Below, piece after piece: positions 62,224 through 64,000 of a stretch of DNA of 64,000 nt. The notes under the pieces are model-generated. The model was given only the letters and a program-made list of their open reading frames with translations. It searched no databases and was not told where the DNA came from. Numbering within the stretch: position 1 is the stretch's first letter; every line of letters starts with the position of its first letter. Source of the stretch: Streptomyces sp. NBC_00094 (lineage in GTDB: Bacteria > Actinomycetota > Actinomycetes > Streptomycetales > Streptomycetaceae); NCBI RefSeq assembly GCF_026343125.1, contig NZ_JAPEMB010000001.1, forward strand, positions 3,415,501 to 3,479,500. Reading direction: 5' to 3'. A program made the translations under genes and the position numbers.

Positions 62224-63084
62224 GTGGCGTCCAACGTCAACCCCACCGTCAGGCGACGCCGACTGGGACAGGAGCTGCGCAAGCTCCGCGAGGCGAAGAA
62301 CATGACGGCCGAGCAGGTCGCCGAGCGCCTCCTCGTCTCCCAGTCCAAGATCAGCCGGCTGGAGAACGGCCGTCGCTCCATCAGCCAGCGCGATGTGCGC
62401 GACCTGTGCGGGGTGTACGAGGTCGAGGACGAGCGCATGGTCGACTCCCTCATGCAGATGGCCAAGGACTCGCGCCAGCAAGGCTGGTGGCACGCCTTCG
62501 GCGACATCCCGTACAGCGTCTACATCGGCCTGGAGACGGACGCCGAGAGCCTGCGGATGTATGAGTCGCAGATCATCCCCGGACTGCTCCAGACCCCCGC
62601 GTACGCGGAGGCCGTGATCTCCGGCGCGATGCCGGAGTCGACACCGACGGACATCGACAAGCGCGTCACCGTCCGCACCCGCCGCCAGGAGCGCATCCGG
62701 GACGAGGAACGCCCGCTGCGCCTGTGGGCCGTCATCGACGAGGGCGCCCTGCACCGGATCGTCGGCAGCAGGCAGCTCATGGTGCAGCAGCTGGAGCACC
62801 TCATCGAGCAGTCGCACCTCCCGCACGTCACCGTGCAGGTGATCCCCTTCGAGATGGGCGCGCATCCCGGGATCAGCGGCCAGTACTCGATCCTGGAGTT
62901 CCCGGACACATCCGACTCCAGCGTCGTCTACATCGAGGGCGTGACCAGCGACCTCTACCTGGAGAAGGCCCAGGACGTCGGCAAGTACAGCGTCATGTAC
63001 GAGCACCTCAGGGCGCAGGCGCTGAACGTCGAGCAGACGCGGGAGTTCATCGCGAAGATGGCGAAGAAGCACGCCCAGGGCTGA
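62224..63084 (+). CDS. XRE-family HTH regulator with DUF5753
   Basis: A 286-residue protein. The HTH is ELRKLREAKNMTAEQVAERL...SQSKISRLENGRR at residues about 15-55. The C-terminal two thirds are DUF5753 (YESQIIPGLLQTPAYAEAVI, RRQERI, VQVIPFEMGAHPGISGQYSI). Such proteins pair with DUF397 partners in Streptomyces development and toxin-antitoxin-like modules. The GTG at 62224 follows CCGGAGG at 10 bases. A DUF397 gene lies 178 bp downstream in the same direction. Confidence 0.93.
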   Translation: MASNVNPTVRRRRLGQELRKLREAKNMTAEQVAERLLVSQSKISRLENGRRSISQRDVRDLCGVYEVEDERMVDSLMQMAKDSRQQGWWHAFGDIPYSVYIGLETDAESLRMYESQIIPGLLQTPAYAEAVISGAMPESTPTDIDKRVTVRTRRQERIRDEERPLRLWAVIDEGALHRIVGSRQLMVQQLEHLIEQSHLPHVTVQVIPFEMGAHPGISGQYSILEFPDTSDSSVVYIEGVTSDLYLEKAQDVGKYSVMYEHLRAQALNVEQTREFIAKMAKKHAQG

Positions 63085-63169
63085 CCTGATCCCGGCGGGT
63101 CAGGCACCGTACACCCCGCAATCGCTCCCACGGAAGCGCAGTTGGAATATGCCACCCGGTCGTGTGAAC

Positions 63170-63194
63170 GCTGGTCCCGCCGGGCGGGACCAGC
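63170..63194. terminator. 12-bp-arm hairpin between XRE and DUF397 genes
   Basis: GCTGGTCCCGCC-G-GGCGGGACCAGC, a perfect palindrome around one base. It could terminate the XRE transcript or attenuate readthrough into the DUF397 gene. Confidence 0.6.
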
Positions 63195-63262
63195 AAGTAG
63201 CGTCGATCACGCCGGCAAGAAGGTTGGCGCGAACACCCACTGCAGAACCGGAGTTGAGCATA

Positions 63263-63463
63263 ATGGCGATTTTTCAGGGTGCAACGGACACGTGGACGAA
63301 GTCTTCGTACTCCGGCGGCAACGGCGCCTGCGTCGAAGTGAAGTCCCCCGTCGTGGCCGCCATCGCGGTGCGTGACTCCAAGGCCCCCGAGGGCCCGTCC
63401 CTCTCTTTCGGACCGGGATCGTGGAACGCCTTCGTCGGCCAGGTGAGCAACGGGGCCCTCTGA
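63263..63463 (+). CDS. DUF397 domain protein
   Basis: A 66-residue protein: TDTWTKSSYSGGNGACVEVK, VAAIAVRDSKAPEGPSLSF and a final SWNAFVGQVSNG, the complete DUF397 pattern. These small proteins counteract or tune neighbouring XRE/DUF5753 regulators (BldB/WhiJ-like systems). ATG at 63263 after GGAGTTGAGC. A Cys in NGACVEV is typical of the family. Confidence 0.93.
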   Translation: MAIFQGATDTWTKSSYSGGNGACVEVKSPVVAAIAVRDSKAPEGPSLSFGPGSWNAFVGQVSNGAL

Positions 63464-63540
63464 GCCCCGATGACCCCCGGTCGTCACCCGCAGTACGTGC
63501 AGCACTCGCAGCACACGAAGTACCCGCAGTACCCGAGAAG

Positions 63541-63587
63541 AGCCCTCTCGTCCGGTCCGCCGTCCTGGCCGAGGGGGCTCGGCTTTT
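63541..63587 (+). terminator. Terminator with U-run
   Basis: AGCCCTCTCG, 20-base loop, CGAGGGGGCT followed by CGGCTTTTT; a rho-independent type signal after the DUF397 gene. Confidence 0.65.
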
Positions 63588-63588
63588 T

Positions 63589-63652
63589 GCCCGCGCGGAA
63601 GCGCGCCCGCGCGGAAGGATGCCCGCGCGGAAGCATGCCCGCGCGGACGCTC
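63589..63652. repeat. Four tandem 16-bp repeats
   Basis: Unit GCCCGCGCGGAAGCAT (with variation in the last four to five bases) four times in a row, ending at the stop of the last gene in the window. Probably slippage-derived, or a protein/RNA binding array. Confidence 0.8.
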
Positions 63653-64000
63653 AGCGCAGCTCGTCCACGTACCGGTCCGTCCCCGGCACCGTCGGGATGA
63701 AGGGCGCCACCAGCTCCACCCGGCCGACGTCGCCCCCGAGGGTTTCCAGGTCCGCGAAATGCTCCGCCCAGCACTCCCGCGGGTCCCGCTCCAGGAACCA
63801 GAGCAGGGTCAGCCGGGTGTCGACCCCCTCGACCTGCTTCACGTACGTCATCCGGTCGCCCGGCAGCGGGGTCGGGCGGAAGGCCGTCACCATCGCCGCC
63901 GGTGAGCCGGCCAGCCGCCGGGGCAGCTCCCGCGAGCGCAGCCGGTCGAGCAGTTCCGCCCGCGCCTCGGGCCCCTCGGCGTCGACGACCTGGAGGATCA
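63651..64000 (-). CDS. Partial hypothetical protein, 5' end beyond the window
   Basis: The minus-strand frame stays open from the stop at 63651 to the right edge; 115 codons plus stop are visible. The visible part reads ILQVVDAEGPEARAELLDRL, then PAAMVTAFRPTPLPGDRMTY, WFLERDPRECWAEHFADLET and the end PTVPGTDRYVDELR. An internal ATG at 63893 could mimic a start, but coding composition continues upstream of it. No membrane segment is seen. The family is not recognised. Confidence 0.7.
   Translation of the reverse strand, partial: ILQVVDAEGPEARAELLDRLRSRELPRRLAGSPAAMVTAFRPTPLPGDRMTYVKQVEGVDTRLTLLWFLERDPRECWAEHFADLETLGGDVGRVELVAPFIPTVPGTDRYVDELR

Noticed and set aside
63651..63893. An 80-codon complete gene at the right end
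   Set aside because: The frame continues upstream to the window edge with coding-like sequence, so the ATG at 63893 is internal and the gene is partial.

Overview
The window is high-GC actinobacterial DNA, almost certainly from a Streptomyces chromosome. The evidence is the codon usage, the HrdD-type sigma factor, the DUF6227, DUF397 and GPP34 family proteins, and a pSAM2-like integrative element in a tRNA-Arg gene. Genes are dense, often overlap by 4 bp (ATGA/GTGA), and most convergent pairs are separated by strong GC-rich hairpins.

Left part (1-10.3 kb, all minus strand): an anaerobic/nitrate metabolism island. Reading in the direction of transcription it holds a NarK-type nitrate/nitrite transporter, pyruvate formate-lyase (pflB), its activase (pflA), a six-helix cytochrome-b-like subunit, a NasA/NarB-like molybdoenzyme, a four-cluster ferredoxin subunit, a Rieske protein, a small membrane protein and a partial conserved small protein. 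The last six genes are tightly packed and look like one membrane-linked redox complex. A glycyl-radical enzyme beside a nitrate reductase-like complex is notable in an aerobic mycelial organism.

10.6-30 kb: chromosomal genes. These are an LtrA-like membrane protein, an Asn-Thr self-cleaving P1 peptidase, a DUF6227 protein with an internal duplication, and a glycosyltransferase divergent from a secreted collagen-like protein with about 104 G-X-Y triplets. Then come a DHA2 MFS pump divergent from a WYL regulator, hrdD with a canonical SigR promoter, a questin-oxidase-like protein, a DODA dioxygenase/MarR pair with paired operators, a TetR/MFS pair, a secreted M6 metalloprotease and an acyl-CoA synthetase.

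30.2-37.7 kb: one RHS/YD-repeat polymorphic toxin of about 2,330 residues with a HINT self-cleaving domain and a 99-residue toxin tip, followed by a small probable immunity gene and a 15-bp terminator.

38.5-53.2 kb: a complete actinomycete integrative and conjugative element (AICE) bounded by 46-bp direct repeats (attL/attR) that are the 3' part of tRNA-Arg(CCT). It carries int-xis-repSA, Spd-type spread genes, an FtsK-type TraSA, KorSA and Pif with three matching operator sites, and a frameshifted e9imm-like gene. It also has a large cruciform region, cargo (DUF5677, Imm32-like, DUF7660) and a six-gene GntR-controlled module. Several of its genes are very small; three were found only by direct translation. 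A decayed arginine deiminase 3' fragment lies just outside attR.

53.5-64 kb: chromosomal genes again. They encode DUF1269, a lipoprotein and a baeRF3 protein in one operon, a SRPBCC-like protein, a large membrane protein, and a D,D-carboxypeptidase with a long acidic cytoplasmic tail that repeats a VDQPT motif. A GPP34 protein, an XRE/DUF397 pair and a gene cut by the right edge follow.
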